The notes under the pieces: generated by a model
What the model saw: the letters and a program-made list of their open reading frames with translations, nothing else
Told to the model about the DNA's origin: nothing
Databases searched by the model: none
Position numbers and translations under genes: made by a program
Source: Gordonibacter urolithinfaciens
GTDB taxonomy: Bacteria > Actinomycetota > Coriobacteriia > Coriobacteriales > Eggerthellaceae
NCBI RefSeq assembly: GCF_900199375.1
Contig: NZ_LT900217.1
Coordinates: forward strand, 186,001-250,000
Length of the DNA: 64,000 nt
Reading direction: 5' to 3'
Part shown: one piece after another, positions 15,621 to 24,307 of the stretch
Position numbering within the stretch: position 1 is the first letter of the stretch
How the letters are laid out: every line of letters begins with the position of its first letter

Positions 15621-16472
15621 CTATCGCAGGTCCTTGAGGGTTTCCAGGTAGGCGTCGATCTTCGGGCGGTCGTTCGGGCACTCGTACGAGAGAGCTTCGC
15701 ACGCCTCCGCCATCGACGCCTCGAACAGATCCATCGCGGCGCGCAGAGCCTTCCACACCGCGTCGACGGAATCGAGCCGGTACGTGCCGAGCAGGAGCTC
15801 GCGCTCGGCCGGCTCCAAGAGGCGGGGCAGCAGCTTGTCGTGCTTGCCCGCGTTCAGCGGGAAGCCGTTGCGCACGCCGGCGACGTAGCCGAGCATGCGG
15901 AGCAGCTCGACGCGCACGATCTGCTCGAACGTCCAGTTCGCGCACAGCAGCTCGTCGCGCAGCAGCCCGCGCGCCACGTACGTGCAGGAGAGGTAGAATT
16001 CGTTCGCGCAGTCCCTCACATGCGCCGACGGGGGCCGCTGCACCCAGAACCGCTCGTCGGACGGCCGCAGCGCGTCGGGGCAGAGGCCGTCCTTGTCGAG
16101 CAGCACGCAGATCAGCGGATCCTGCGCGAAGTACGCTTCCCCGTCCTCGAGGGGGACCAAGGTGAGGTCGATCTTCACGCCGTCCGAGAACAGCATGAGG
16201 TACGAGAACCACCCTGCGGGGAAGTCGGGCGGGAACAGCTCCATCGCCTCCGGCTTCTGCATGAGCACGATGTCGCCGAAGCGTCCGAGCCACCCGTCGG
16301 AGCACGTGAAGCTCTCCACGTCCGAGACGAGGAAGGTCACATCGTAGTCCTGCCAAGCGTCCGAGGTAGCGTTCGGGTTGGCGCGGCTCCCTTCGAGCGT
16401 CATGGCGCGGATGCGCTCGTCCGCGCAGGCGATTTCCTCGAACAGCGCGAACATCTCGGCAGGCGATCTCAT
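15621..16472 (-). CDS. Aminoglycoside 6-adenylyltransferase-like protein (ANT(6) family)
   Basis: 283 residues. The nucleotidyltransferase motif is LEGSRANPNATSDAWQDYDVTFLV (residues about 26-49), with the two metal-binding acidic residues in DYD and a third in KIDLTLVP, followed by the helical domain with WTFEQIVRVELLRMLGYVAGV, as in AadE/ANT(6) enzymes that adenylylate streptomycin. Chromosomal relatives are not all active on antibiotics, so resistance is only a prediction. The ATG (after AAGGAGCACGC) is 37 bases downstream of the acyl-CoA synthetase stop on the same strand, so the two may be co-transcribed. Confidence 0.85.
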   Translation of the reverse strand: MRSPAEMFALFEEIACADERIRAMTLEGSRANPNATSDAWQDYDVTFLVSDVESFTCSDGWLGRFGDIVLMQKPEAMELFPPDFPAGWFSYLMLFSDGVKIDLTLVPLEDGEAYFAQDPLICVLLDKDGLCPDALRPSDERFWVQRPPSAHVRDCANEFYLSCTYVARGLLRDELLCANWTFEQIVRVELLRMLGYVAGVRNGFPLNAGKHDKLLPRLLEPAERELLLGTYRLDSVDAVWKALRAAMDLFEASMAEACEALSYECPNDRPKIDAYLETLKDLR

Positions 16473-16509
16473 GCGTGCTCCTTGCGGTTCTTCAGGCGCG
16501 GCGGAACCC

Positions 16510-18183
16510 CTAGTCCTCGATGCCGTCGTTGTTGCGGATGAGCTTGCGCTTGATCTTGCCGCCGATGGTCTTCGGCAGCTCGTCCACGAACTCCACGATG
16601 CGCGGGTACTTGTACGGCGCGGTCGTGTGCTTCACGTGGTTCTGCAGCTCCTTGACCAGCTCGTCGGAGGGCTCGTAGCCGCGCGCCAGCACGACGGTGG
16701 CCTTCACCACCTTGCCGCGGATGGGGTCGGGCGCGGCCGTGACGGCGCACTCCACCACGGCGGGGTGCTCGATGAGCGCGCTCTCCACCTCGAAGGGGCC
16801 GATGCGGTAGCCCGAGCACTTGATCACGTCGTCGTTGCGGCCCACGAAGAAGCAGTAGCCGTCCGAGTCGCGCCACGCCATGTCGTGCAGGTTGTAGTAC
16901 TCCCCGCCCACGGCCTCCTGCGTGCGCTCCGGCTCGCGGTAGTAGCCCGTGAACAGCCCCGGCGGGTACGCCTCCTTGAGGCCCGTGACGCAGATGGCGC
17001 CCTCCTCGCCGTCGGGCACCTCGATGCCCTCTTCGTCGAGCAGCTTGATGTTCAGCAGCGGCGACGGCTTGCCCATCGATCCCGGTCGCGGCTCGATCCA
17101 CGGGAACGTGGCCAGGAGCACCGGGCCCTCGGTCTGGCCGAAGCCCTCGCGGATGTTCTTGCCGGTCAAGCGCTTCCACGCGATGGTGACCTCGGCGTTG
17201 AGCGGCTCGCCCGCCGTGGCGAAATTGTGCACGCTCGACAGGTCGAAAGAAGCCACGTCCTCCTGCAGCATGAAGCGGTACATCGTCGGCGGCGCGCAGA
17301 ACGTGGTCAGCTGGTAGTCCTGGATCTTCTGCAGCAGCTTCGTGGGCACGAACTTGTCCATATCGTAAGCGAAGATGGTGGCGCCGGCGATCCACTGACC
17401 GTAGATCTTGCCCCAGCCGAACTTCGCCCAGCCGGAATCGGTCACGCTCATGTGCAGCGTGTCCTCCTCCACCTGCTGCCAGTACTTCGCCGTGATGATG
17501 TGGCCCAGCGGGTGAGCGAAGTTGTGGCACACGGCCTTCGCCATGCCGGTGGTGCCCGACGTGAAGTAGATGAGCATGGTGTCCTTGCTCGTGACGCCGG
17601 CCTCGCCCATCGGGCGCTCGAACTCGTCGGACTCGCCGGCGATCAGCTCGTCGAACGGCGTCCAGCCCGCGCGCTCGCCTGCCACGATGATGCGGTTCTC
17701 GATGGACGGCGAATCGGGCAGCGCCTCCTCGGTCTGCGTGCACACGTAGTCGTCGTCCACGCACACCATCATCTTCACCTGCGCGGAGTTGGCGCGGTAC
17801 GCGATGTCCTTCTTCGTCAGCTGCAGCGACGCGGGGATGATGGTGGCCCCCAGCTTGCACAGCGCCACGGCGCACACCCAGTACTCCCAGCGGCGGCGCA
17901 GGATCATCATGACCACGTCGCCCTTGCCGATGCCCAGCTTGCGAAACGCGTTGGCCGCCTGGTTCGACAGGCGCGACAGGTCGGTGAACGTGAAGGTGCG
18001 CTCGTGGTCGTGGTCGTCGCACCACACGAGCGCGCGCTTCCCGGGCTCGACGCGCGCCCACTCGTCCACCACGTCGAAGCCGAAGTTGAACGCCTCGGGC
18101 ACGTTGATCTGGAAGTTCTCGAAGAAGTCCTCGTAGGAGTCGAACTCGATGCGCGGACAGTACTTTTTCAGGATATGGTTCAC
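16510..18183 (-). CDS. AMP-forming acyl-CoA synthetase (medium-chain/acetyl type), copy 1
   Basis: 557 residues from a GTG start after AGGAAGCGCG. The adenylate-forming motifs are present: the P-loop YFTSGTTGMAKAVCHN, the A5 motif GFGQTEGPVLLATFPW, the hinge region YFFVGRNDDVIKCSGYRIGPFEVE (here YCFFVGRNDD) and the C-terminal catalytic lysine in KTIGGKIKRK. The reaction is acid plus ATP plus CoA to acyl-CoA, AMP and pyrophosphate. The closest pattern is the medium-chain acyl-CoA synthetase group. It is 12 bases downstream of an XRE-cupin regulator, and a second regulator/synthetase pair lies 6 kb upstream with a 2-oxoacid oxidoreductase between them. The acid used is unknown. Confidence 0.88.
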   Translation of the reverse strand: MNHILKKYCPRIEFDSYEDFFENFQINVPEAFNFGFDVVDEWARVEPGKRALVWCDDHDHERTFTFTDLSRLSNQAANAFRKLGIGKGDVVMMILRRRWEYWVCAVALCKLGATIIPASLQLTKKDIAYRANSAQVKMMVCVDDDYVCTQTEEALPDSPSIENRIIVAGERAGWTPFDELIAGESDEFERPMGEAGVTSKDTMLIYFTSGTTGMAKAVCHNFAHPLGHIITAKYWQQVEEDTLHMSVTDSGWAKFGWGKIYGQWIAGATIFAYDMDKFVPTKLLQKIQDYQLTTFCAPPTMYRFMLQEDVASFDLSSVHNFATAGEPLNAEVTIAWKRLTGKNIREGFGQTEGPVLLATFPWIEPRPGSMGKPSPLLNIKLLDEEGIEVPDGEEGAICVTGLKEAYPPGLFTGYYREPERTQEAVGGEYYNLHDMAWRDSDGYCFFVGRNDDVIKCSGYRIGPFEVESALIEHPAVVECAVTAAPDPIRGKVVKATVVLARGYEPSDELVKELQNHVKHTTAPYKYPRIVEFVDELPKTIGGKIKRKLIRNNDGIED

Positions 18184-18195
18184 GGGTCGCGCTTC

Positions 18196-18747
18196 CTACT
18201 CTGCGATGATGGTCACGAATTTGGCGGGCACGTCGCTCCCGCAGCGCTGGCCGTGCGGGTGCTCGGGGTTGAAGTAGATGCTGTCGCCGGCGTTCAGCTC
18301 GAACTCCTTGTCCTCCCACGTCACCACGACGGTGCCCTCCAGCACCAGGTTGAACTCCTGGCCGGTGTGCGTCACGAGCTTGGCCGGCTCGTCGGAGGGG
18401 TCCAGCACCACCAGCAGCGGCTGCATGATCTTGCCGGTGTAGCGCCAGGCCAGGTCCTCGAAGTGGTAGCCCGGGTAGCGGTCCACCTCGCGGCCCTCGC
18501 CGTTCTTCACCACCTGGTAGGTCTGCAGCTTGGCGGCCGTGCCGGTGAGGATCTCGGTGAACTCCACGCCGAAGTGGTGCGCCATGTGGTAGATGGCCGA
18601 GATGGGCACGTCCGCGCCCGTGGCCTCCCATTCCTCATACGTCTCCACCGGCACTTCCAACTCGGCCGCCATGTCCTCGACCGTGACGTCGCACGCCTCG
18701 CGCAGGCCCTTGATGCGCAGCCCTATCTCGGCGAATTCGGTTACCAT
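18196..18747 (-). CDS. XRE-family regulator with cupin domain, copy 1
   Basis: 183 residues from the ATG after GGAAAGGAACACG; an in-frame ATG seven codons earlier lacks a ribosome site. An N-terminal helix-turn-helix (LRIKGLREACDVTVEDMAAELEVPVETYEEWE) is followed by a cupin (VTHTGQEFNLVLEGTVVVTW through GDSIYFNPEHPHGQR). Proteins of this type sense small carboxylates or their derivatives and control adjacent acid-activation genes. It precedes acyl-CoA synthetase copy 1 directly and may form one transcript with it. A large palindrome and a smaller hairpin lie upstream, separating it from the oxidoreductase genes. Confidence 0.85.
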   Translation of the reverse strand: MVTEFAEIGLRIKGLREACDVTVEDMAAELEVPVETYEEWEATGADVPISAIYHMAHHFGVEFTEILTGTAAKLQTYQVVKNGEGREVDRYPGYHFEDLAWRYTGKIMQPLLVVLDPSDEPAKLVTHTGQEFNLVLEGTVVVTWEDKEFELNAGDSIYFNPEHPHGQRCGSDVPAKFVTIIAE

Positions 18748-18788
18748 CGTGTTCCTTTCCAACCTCATAGGTCCATATCAGTCAGCGA

Positions 18789-18888
18789 GGCTTCCCGTGG
18801 TGCCCGATCTCGCCCCGTTTCGCGGCCGAGCGTGCTTCGCACGTGAGGGCAAGCGAAGAAGGGGCGAGATCGGGCACCACGGGAAGCC
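18789..18888. repeat. Perfect 28-bp inverted repeat forming a 100-nt hairpin
   Basis: The 28-base arms at 18789-18816 and 18861-18888 are exact reverse complements; each arm runs from GGCTTCCCGTGG to the GATCTCGCCCC end. The 44-base loop itself contains the small stem CGTGC-TTC-GCACG and partly complementary TTTCGC/GCGAAG. It lies between the oxidoreductase gamma-subunit gene and the XRE-cupin gene, both on the minus strand. It could be a strong terminator, a MITE-like insertion, or a source of a structured RNA. No second copy was seen in the window. Confidence 0.85.
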
Positions 18889-18900
18889 GCAGCATCGACC

Positions 18901-18928
18901 ATTCCGCCGGCCGGCAAGCCGGCGGAAT
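18901..18928 (-). terminator. Hairpin just after the oxidoreductase operon
   Basis: ATTCCGCCGG (18901-18910) and CCGGCGGAAT (18919-18928) are exact complements with an eight-base loop, one base beyond the gamma-subunit stop codon. There is no T tract. Confidence 0.6.
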
Positions 18929-18929
18929 A

Positions 18930-19466
18930 TCATGCTTCCATGCCCAGCGTGAGGGCCTTCTTGTTCATCTCCAGCATGGCGGCCTTGCTGGCCGGCACGC
19001 ACTTCTCCATGGCCTTCCACAGCGTGTCCTCGGCGCAGAAGCGCGTCTCGGCGAACAGCTTGCCGGCCATGATGATGTTGGCGAGCTTCTTGAAGCCGGC
19101 CTCCTCGGCCATGGCGGTGGCGGGGATGGCGCACACGTTCACGCCCGGCACGTCCGGGATGTCCGCGATGAGCGTGGAGTCGGCCACCACGACGCCGCCC
19201 TCGGTCACGCTGCGCTCGAACTTGTCGAGCGAGGGCTGGTTCATGGCGATGAGCGCGTTCGGCGCGAGCACGAGCGGGCTTCCGATGGGGTCGTCGGACA
19301 GGCACACGCTGCAGTTCGCGGTGCCGCCGCGCATCTCGGGGCCGTAGGAGGGAAGCCACGACACCTCGCGGTCCTCGAGCAGGCCGGCGTAGGCGATCAG
19401 CTTGCCGGCGAACAGCACGCCCTGGCCGCCGAACCCGGCGAGCACGATGTTCAGGGAGCGGCTCAT
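18930..19466 (-). CDS. 2-oxoacid:ferredoxin oxidoreductase, gamma subunit
   Basis: 178 residues from the ATG after GGAAGGAGGTGCGCG. The family signature is the N-terminal LAGFGGQGVLFAGKLIAYAG followed by WLPSYGPEMRGGTANCSV, typical of the gamma/C subunit of KOR, VOR and IOR enzymes. It is the last of four subunits in the cluster and its start overlaps the stop of the beta subunit by four bases (ATGA). The complex interconverts 2-oxoacid plus CoA with acyl-CoA, CO2 and reduced ferredoxin in the cytoplasm. Whether the substrate is branched-chain, aromatic or 2-oxoglutarate is not readable here. Confidence 0.9.
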   Translation of the reverse strand: MSRSLNIVLAGFGGQGVLFAGKLIAYAGLLEDREVSWLPSYGPEMRGGTANCSVCLSDDPIGSPLVLAPNALIAMNQPSLDKFERSVTEGGVVVADSTLIADIPDVPGVNVCAIPATAMAEEAGFKKLANIIMAGKLFAETRFCAEDTLWKAMEKCVPASKAAMLEMNKKALTLGMEA

Positions 19467-20311
19467 CGCGCACCTCCTTCCGCCTGCGGCGCGGGGTTCG
19501 CGATCGGGCAGTCCGCAGCGCGGGCCGCCGCGGCCTCGGCCGCGTTCGCGAAGCCCTCGGCGCGCACGTCCTTGTACACGCCCAGCGGGTAGTACGGCAG
19601 CATGTTCTCGCGCATCCAGTCGAACGAGTCCTGCGGCGTCATGCCCCAGTTCGTGGGGCACGTGGCCACCACCTCCACGAGCGAGTAGCCCGCGCCGTCG
19701 ATCTGGGTCTGGAACGCCTTCTTGATGGCCTTCTTCGCCTTGCGCACGTTCTTCGGGCTGTCCGCCGTCACGCGCTCGAGGTACGCCACGCCGTCGAGCG
19801 AGCTCATGAGCTCACACACGCGGATGGGGAACCCGGCCGCGTCGGTGTCGCGGCCGTAGGGCGAGGTCTGAGTCACCTGGTTCGGCAGGCTGGTGGGGGC
19901 CATCTGGCCGCCCGTCATGCCGTAGATGGCGTTGTTGATGAAGATGACGGTGATGTTCTCGCCGCGTGTGGCCGCGTGGATGGTCTCGGCCATGCCGATG
20001 GAGGCAAGGTCGCCGTCGCCCTGGTAGGCGAACACGACGTTGTTCGGGTGCACGCGCTTCACCGCCGTGGCCACCGCCGGGGCGCGCCCGTGCGCGGCCT
20101 CGATCATGTCGCAGCCGAAGAAGTCGTAGGCCATGACGGAGCAGCCCACGGGGGCCACGCCCACGGCGTCGCCCTCCACGTCCAGCTCGTCGAGGCATTC
20201 CGCCACGAGGCGGTTGATGATGCCGTGCGTGCAGCCCGGGCAGTAGTTCGTCACCACGGGAAGGAGCGCGTGCGGGCGCTCGAACACCACTTTGGTCTCT
20301 TTCTCGGCCAT
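19463..20311 (-). CDS. 2-oxoacid:ferredoxin oxidoreductase, beta (TPP-binding) subunit
   Basis: 282 residues. The thiamine diphosphate motif runs from GDGDLAS (GDG at residues 98-100) to INNAIYGMTGGQ (NN at 126-127). An N-terminal YCPGCTHG lies in the substrate-side loop. In this family the beta subunit holds TPP and, in short-type enzymes, hands electrons to the ferredoxin-like delta subunit encoded upstream. The start follows GGGAGGGGAGTAACCC and is three bases downstream of the alpha-subunit stop. A C-terminal extension rich in Ala (residues about 245-280) is not part of the core fold. Confidence 0.92.
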   Translation of the reverse strand: MAEKETKVVFERPHALLPVVTNYCPGCTHGIINRLVAECLDELDVEGDAVGVAPVGCSVMAYDFFGCDMIEAAHGRAPAVATAVKRVHPNNVVFAYQGDGDLASIGMAETIHAATRGENITVIFINNAIYGMTGGQMAPTSLPNQVTQTSPYGRDTDAAGFPIRVCELMSSLDGVAYLERVTADSPKNVRKAKKAIKKAFQTQIDGAGYSLVEVVATCPTNWGMTPQDSFDWMRENMLPYYPLGVYKDVRAEGFANAAEAAAARAADCPIANPAPQAEGGAR

Positions 20312-20314
20312 GGG

Positions 20315-21388
20315 TTACTCCCCTCCCTTCATCATGCGATCGTTCAGGTCCTCGATCTGGGCCAGCACCTCCACGGGCGTCGGGATGACGCCGCCGGTGC
20401 GGCCGAAGAACTCCACAGGGCACCGCCCGTTCACGGCGAGGCGCACGTCGTCCACCATCTGGCCCATGTTCATCTCCACGGTGAGGAAGGCCTTGGCGGT
20501 GGGCACGGCTGCCTCGAGCGCGTCCACGGGGAACGGCCACAGCGTGATGGGGCGGATGAGGCCGGCCTTCACGCCCTTCGCGCGCGCCTCGATCACGGCG
20601 CTGCGCGCCACGCGGGCGCTCGCGCCGAACGCCACGACCACCACGTCGGCGTCGTCGACGAGGAACGTCTCGGCGCGCTGCTCGTCGCGCTCGATCTGGG
20701 CGTAGCGCTCGTAGCGCTCGATGTTCAGGCGCTCCAGCTCGTCGGCCGTGAGGTAGAGCGAGTTCACCACGTTGTGCGGCCGCGCATGCTTGTGGCCGGT
20801 GGTGGCCCAGGGCTTCTCGATCTGCTCGTCGCGCGGCTCGGGCATGACCACGGGCTCCATCATCTGGCCGAGCATGCCGTCGGCGAGGATCATGACGGGC
20901 GTGCGGTACTTGTCGGCCACGTCGAAGGCCGTGAACGCGTAGTCGGCCATCTCCTGCACCGTGGAGGGCGCGTACACCACCACGCGGAAGTCGCCGTGGC
21001 CGAGCGCGCGCGTGGCCTGCCAGTAGTCGGCCTGGGACGGCTGGATGCCGCCGAGGCCCGGGCCGCCGCGCTGCACGTTGATGATGACGCCCGGCAGGTC
21101 CGCGCCGGCCATGTAGGAGATGCCCTCGCCCTTGAGCGAGATGCCCGGCGACGAGGACGACGTCATGACGCGCGCACCCGCAGCGGCCGCGCCGTACACC
21201 ATGTTGATGGCCGCGATCTCGCTCTCGGCCTGCAAAAACGTCCCGCCCACCTTGGGCATGCGCTTGGACATGTAGGCCGCGAGCTCCGTCTGCGGCGTGA
21301 TGGGATACCCGAAGAAGAAGCGGCAGCCGGCGCGCATGGCCGCCTCGGCCAGCGCCTCGTTGCCCTTCATGAGCACTTTCTCTGCCAT
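20315..21388 (-). CDS. 2-oxoacid:ferredoxin oxidoreductase, alpha subunit
   Basis: 357 residues from the ATG after GAAAGGTAGG. The pyrimidine-binding domain has [14 protein letters not shown] and [32 protein letters not shown], the conserved features of KOR/VOR alpha subunits; the C-terminal domain includes [16 protein letters not shown]. It pairs with the beta subunit to form the active site. It is encoded seven bases after the ferredoxin subunit gene, giving the order delta-alpha-beta-gamma seen in VOR/KOR operons. Confidence 0.92.
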   Translation of the reverse strand: MAEKVLMKGNEALAEAAMRAGCRFFFGYPITPQTELAAYMSKRMPKVGGTFLQAESEIAAINMVYGAAAAGARVMTSSSSPGISLKGEGISYMAGADLPGVIINVQRGGPGLGGIQPSQADYWQATRALGHGDFRVVVYAPSTVQEMADYAFTAFDVADKYRTPVMILADGMLGQMMEPVVMPEPRDEQIEKPWATTGHKHARPHNVVNSLYLTADELERLNIERYERYAQIERDEQRAETFLVDDADVVVVAFGASARVARSAVIEARAKGVKAGLIRPITLWPFPVDALEAAVPTAKAFLTVEMNMGQMVDDVRLAVNGRCPVEFFGRTGGVIPTPVEVLAQIEDLNDRMMKGGE

Positions 21389-21395
21389 GCCCAGC

Positions 21396-21602
21396 CTACC
21401 TTTCCACCGTGATGGCCACGTCCGGGCACATCGTCGCGCACGACGCGCAGCCCGTGCACGCGTCCATGTCGACGCAATGCGCCGGGTGGTAGCCCTTCGC
21501 CGTGATCGTGTCGTCGTCAAGCTCGATGATATGCACGGGGCATGCGTCCACGCACAGGCCGCACCCCTTGCAGAAGGAGTCGTCTACGCTGATTCTCGCC
21601 AT
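21396..21602 (-). CDS. 2-oxoacid:ferredoxin oxidoreductase, delta (2x[4Fe-4S] ferredoxin) subunit
   Basis: 68 residues with two CxxCxxCxxxCP sets: [12 protein letters not shown] near the N-terminus and [12 protein letters not shown] near the C-terminus. It would take electrons from the TPP site and pass them to soluble ferredoxin. It is the first subunit gene of the set and lies 67 bases downstream of the MinD-like ATPase gene. Confidence 0.9.
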   Translation of the reverse strand: MARISVDDSFCKGCGLCVDACPVHIIELDDDTITAKGYHPAHCVDMDACTGCASCATMCPDVAITVER

Positions 21603-21669
21603 GATCCGCCTTCCTCGTCTCGTCAGTCATGCACGCTCGGCGCCGCCGAAGCGCCGCCGCTCTCTCGTC

Positions 21670-22395
21670 TTATTGCCAGGGAGTTTTCACATATACTCGC
21701 ACAGGATAGGGCGCGCCCGCCCCTCCGTCCCGCCCAAAGCGGGGAAATTGCCGGTCAGCGTCCTGGCCGGCCGCATCGGCAGGCACCGTGGTGAAGGCCA
21801 GCGGCAGGCCCGCGAGGCGCGCGACCTCCTGGGCGAAGGGGATGCCCGCGGCCACCACGGACGCGTCGGTGTCCTCCTGCAGGTGCGTGTTGTTGGCAAC
21901 GGCCGTGGCGGCAAGGTGCGACTTCGCCTCGATCTCGCGCAGCACCTCCACCGCCTCGGCGGGCTCCTGCGTGAGGTTGCGGCTGCGGTTCACCACGTAG
22001 AGCATCTCGTAGGGCCCGGCCGCCACCGTCTTGGCGAAGCGCCCGAGCGCCGTGGCGCCCACGTCGTCGCCGCCCGCGTCCACGATGAGCAGCCGCCCCT
22101 CCCCCGCGCGCGCCTGCTCGACGGCCGGCAGGATGGTGCCCGACAGGCTCGGCCCGTCCAGGTTCGTGCCTGCGAACACCGGCGCTATCACGCGCGCGCC
22201 CGCCTCGTCCAAGAGGCCGCGGTAGTCGCTCGAGCGGAAGAACGGGTTCACCACGTCCAGGTCCACCACCGTGACCTCCAGCCCGCGCGCCGCCGCGTCG
22301 AGCGCCAGGTTGAGCGAGAGGTTGGTCTTGCCAACGCCGTAGTGGCCGGTCACCACCAGGACGGGCGCGGCAGGCGCCCAAGCCGCGGGCGTCAC
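21670..22395 (-). CDS. MinD/CooC-like P-loop ATPase
   Basis: 241 residues from a GTG that overlaps the stop of the upstream acyl-CoA synthetase by four bases (GTGA). The Walker A is GHYGVGKT (residues 17-24), followed by VTVVDLDVVNPFFRSSDY, the switch-type DxD region of SIMIBI ATPases, and LIVDAGGDDVGA. It lacks the usual KGG opening of ParA/MinD, so it is a diverged branch. Enzymes of this class load metals, activate corrinoid or Fe-S proteins, or position complexes. Its place between an acyl-CoA synthetase and the oxidoreductase subunits suggests a maturation or activation role for that pathway, which is inference only. Confidence 0.75.
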   Translation of the reverse strand: MTPAAWAPAAPVLVVTGHYGVGKTNLSLNLALDAAARGLEVTVVDLDVVNPFFRSSDYRGLLDEAGARVIAPVFAGTNLDGPSLSGTILPAVEQARAGEGRLLIVDAGGDDVGATALGRFAKTVAAGPYEMLYVVNRSRNLTQEPAEAVEVLREIEAKSHLAATAVANNTHLQEDTDASVVAAGIPFAQEVARLAGLPLAFTTVPADAAGQDADRQFPRFGRDGGAGAPYPVRVYVKTPWQ

Positions 22396-24173
22396 ACCAG
22401 CCCCTCGGGGGTCTTGGGCTTCTCGTCCTCCTGGCGGATGGCGGCGCGGCGGATCTTGCCGTTCACGGTCTTGGGCAGCGCGTCCACGTACTCCACGATG
22501 CGGGGGTACTTGTAGGGCGCGGTGCGCTTCTTCACCCAGGTCTGGAGCTCCTTCGTGAGCTCGCTCGTGCCGGCGAAGCCCTCGGCCAGCACCACGGTGG
22601 CCTTCACGGCCTTGCCGCGCACCGGGTCGGGCACGCCGGTGACCGCGCACTCGCGCACGGCCTCGTGCTCGAGCAGCACGCTCTCGATCTCGAAGGGCCC
22701 GATGCGGTAGCCGCTCGACTTGATCACGTCGTCGTTGCGGCCGACGTACCAGAAGTAGCCGTCCTCGTCGCACCAGGCGGTGTCGCCGGTGTGGTACCAG
22801 CCGTCGTGCACGGCCGCGGCCGTCTTCTCCGGGTCGCGGTAGTACTCCAGCATGATGCCGGCGGCCTTCTCGCGCACGTCGATGCACACCTCGCCCGTCT
22901 CGCCCGTGTCGCAGCGGCTGCCGTCCTCGCGCTGGATCTCCACGTTGTACAGCGGCACCGGCTTGCCCATGGAGCCCGGGCGCGGGGTGGATCCCGTGAG
23001 GTTCGCGATGGTGAGCGGCGTCTCGGTCTGGCCGAAGCCCTCGTAGATGGTGAGGCCCGTGTGCTCCTTCCAGAAGTCGAACAGGTCGGGGTTGAGCGCC
23101 TCGCCGGCGGTCGTGGAGTACGCGAGCGTGGACAGGTCGTAGGCGTCCACGTCCTCGGCCATCATCATGCGGTACATCGTGGGCGGGCAGCACAGCGTCG
23201 TGATGCCGTACTTCCCGATGAGCGATAGGATCTCGGAGGGATGGAAGCGGTCGAAGTCGTACGTGAACACGCACGCCTCCATGAGCCACTGGCCGTAGTA
23301 CTTGCCCCACACGGCCTTGCCCCAGCCGGTGTCGGCGATGGTGAAGTGCAGGCCGTCGGGCTGCACGTTGTGCCAATGCTTGGCTGTGACCAGGTGCGCG
23401 ATGGCGTACTCGGAGTCGTGCAGCACCATCTTCGGATTGCCCGACGTGCCGCTCGAGAAGTACATGAGCATGGGGTCGGCCGCCTTCGTCTCCACGCGCG
23501 CGAAGTCGGCCGAGGCCGCGCGCACGCCCGTGTTGAAGTCGAGCCAGCCCGCGCGCTCGGCCGGGGCCGCGCAGACGCCGTCGGGGCCGGAGAGCGCGGG
23601 CCCGAGCGGCAGCCCGTCGTCGGGGAACACGAGGTTGCCGTCCGCGTCCTCGGGCGTGAGGCCGCCGCCCGCGCCGTTCACGAGCATCCTCACCTGAAGC
23701 GTGGGGCACGCGTCGGCCACGTTGTCCACCACGTTCGCGATGTCGCCGAGCGACGTGGCGATGATCGCCTTGATGGACGCGCCGTTCAGGCGGTACTCAA
23801 GGTCGTGCTCCTTGAGCATGAAGGTGGCCGGCACCATGACCGCGCCGAGCTTCGCGAGCGCCGTGGCCACGAACCAGAACTGGTAGTGGCGGCGCAGGAT
23901 GACCATGACGTAGTCGCCGCGGCCGATGCCGGCGTCCGCCAGGTAGTTCGCGGTCTTGTCCGACCACTCCTTCATGTCGGCGAACGTGAACGCGTGCTCC
24001 TCGCCCTCGGGGTTGCACCACACCATGGCGCGACGGTCGGGGTCGGCAAGCGCGATGTCGTCGACCACGTCATAGCCGAAGTTGAAGCTCTCGGGGCATT
24101 TGACGGCGAAATCGGTCAGCAGGCCTTCCTCGTCGTAGGTCTCTTCGACGAAGCGGAGGTTGATGTTTCTCAT
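22392..24173 (-). CDS. AMP-forming acyl-CoA synthetase (medium-chain/acetyl type), copy 2
   Basis: 593 residues from the ATG after AAGGAAGAGAACACCC, eight codons inside a longer possible frame. Motifs: P-loop YFSSGTSGNPKMVLHD, A5 GFGQTETPLTIANLTG, YFWYVGRNDDVIKSSGYRIGPFEIE, and the catalytic lysine in KTVNGKIRRA. It resembles copy 1 throughout and carries an insertion of about 35 residues before the P-loop (near AGGGLTPEDADGNL). Its stop overlaps the GTG of the MinD-like ATPase, tying it to the oxidoreductase transcript. The two copies probably act on different acids, or one acts in each direction of the pathway. Confidence 0.88.
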   Translation of the reverse strand: MRNINLRFVEETYDEEGLLTDFAVKCPESFNFGYDVVDDIALADPDRRAMVWCNPEGEEHAFTFADMKEWSDKTANYLADAGIGRGDYVMVILRRHYQFWFVATALAKLGAVMVPATFMLKEHDLEYRLNGASIKAIIATSLGDIANVVDNVADACPTLQVRMLVNGAGGGLTPEDADGNLVFPDDGLPLGPALSGPDGVCAAPAERAGWLDFNTGVRAASADFARVETKAADPMLMYFSSGTSGNPKMVLHDSEYAIAHLVTAKHWHNVQPDGLHFTIADTGWGKAVWGKYYGQWLMEACVFTYDFDRFHPSEILSLIGKYGITTLCCPPTMYRMMMAEDVDAYDLSTLAYSTTAGEALNPDLFDFWKEHTGLTIYEGFGQTETPLTIANLTGSTPRPGSMGKPVPLYNVEIQREDGSRCDTGETGEVCIDVREKAAGIMLEYYRDPEKTAAAVHDGWYHTGDTAWCDEDGYFWYVGRNDDVIKSSGYRIGPFEIESVLLEHEAVRECAVTGVPDPVRGKAVKATVVLAEGFAGTSELTKELQTWVKKRTAPYKYPRIVEYVDALPKTVNGKIRRAAIRQEDEKPKTPEGLV

Positions 24174-24307
24174 GGGTGTTCTCTTCCTTGGAGGCAATGC
24201 GGCGGGCAGCCCGCCGCGAGGCGGATACGATCATCGATGCGTCGGCGCCTGACCTGACGCCCGCCTCGGCCCATCAAGGGCGACGAGCCGAGGAGAGGTG
24301 GCGGCGC

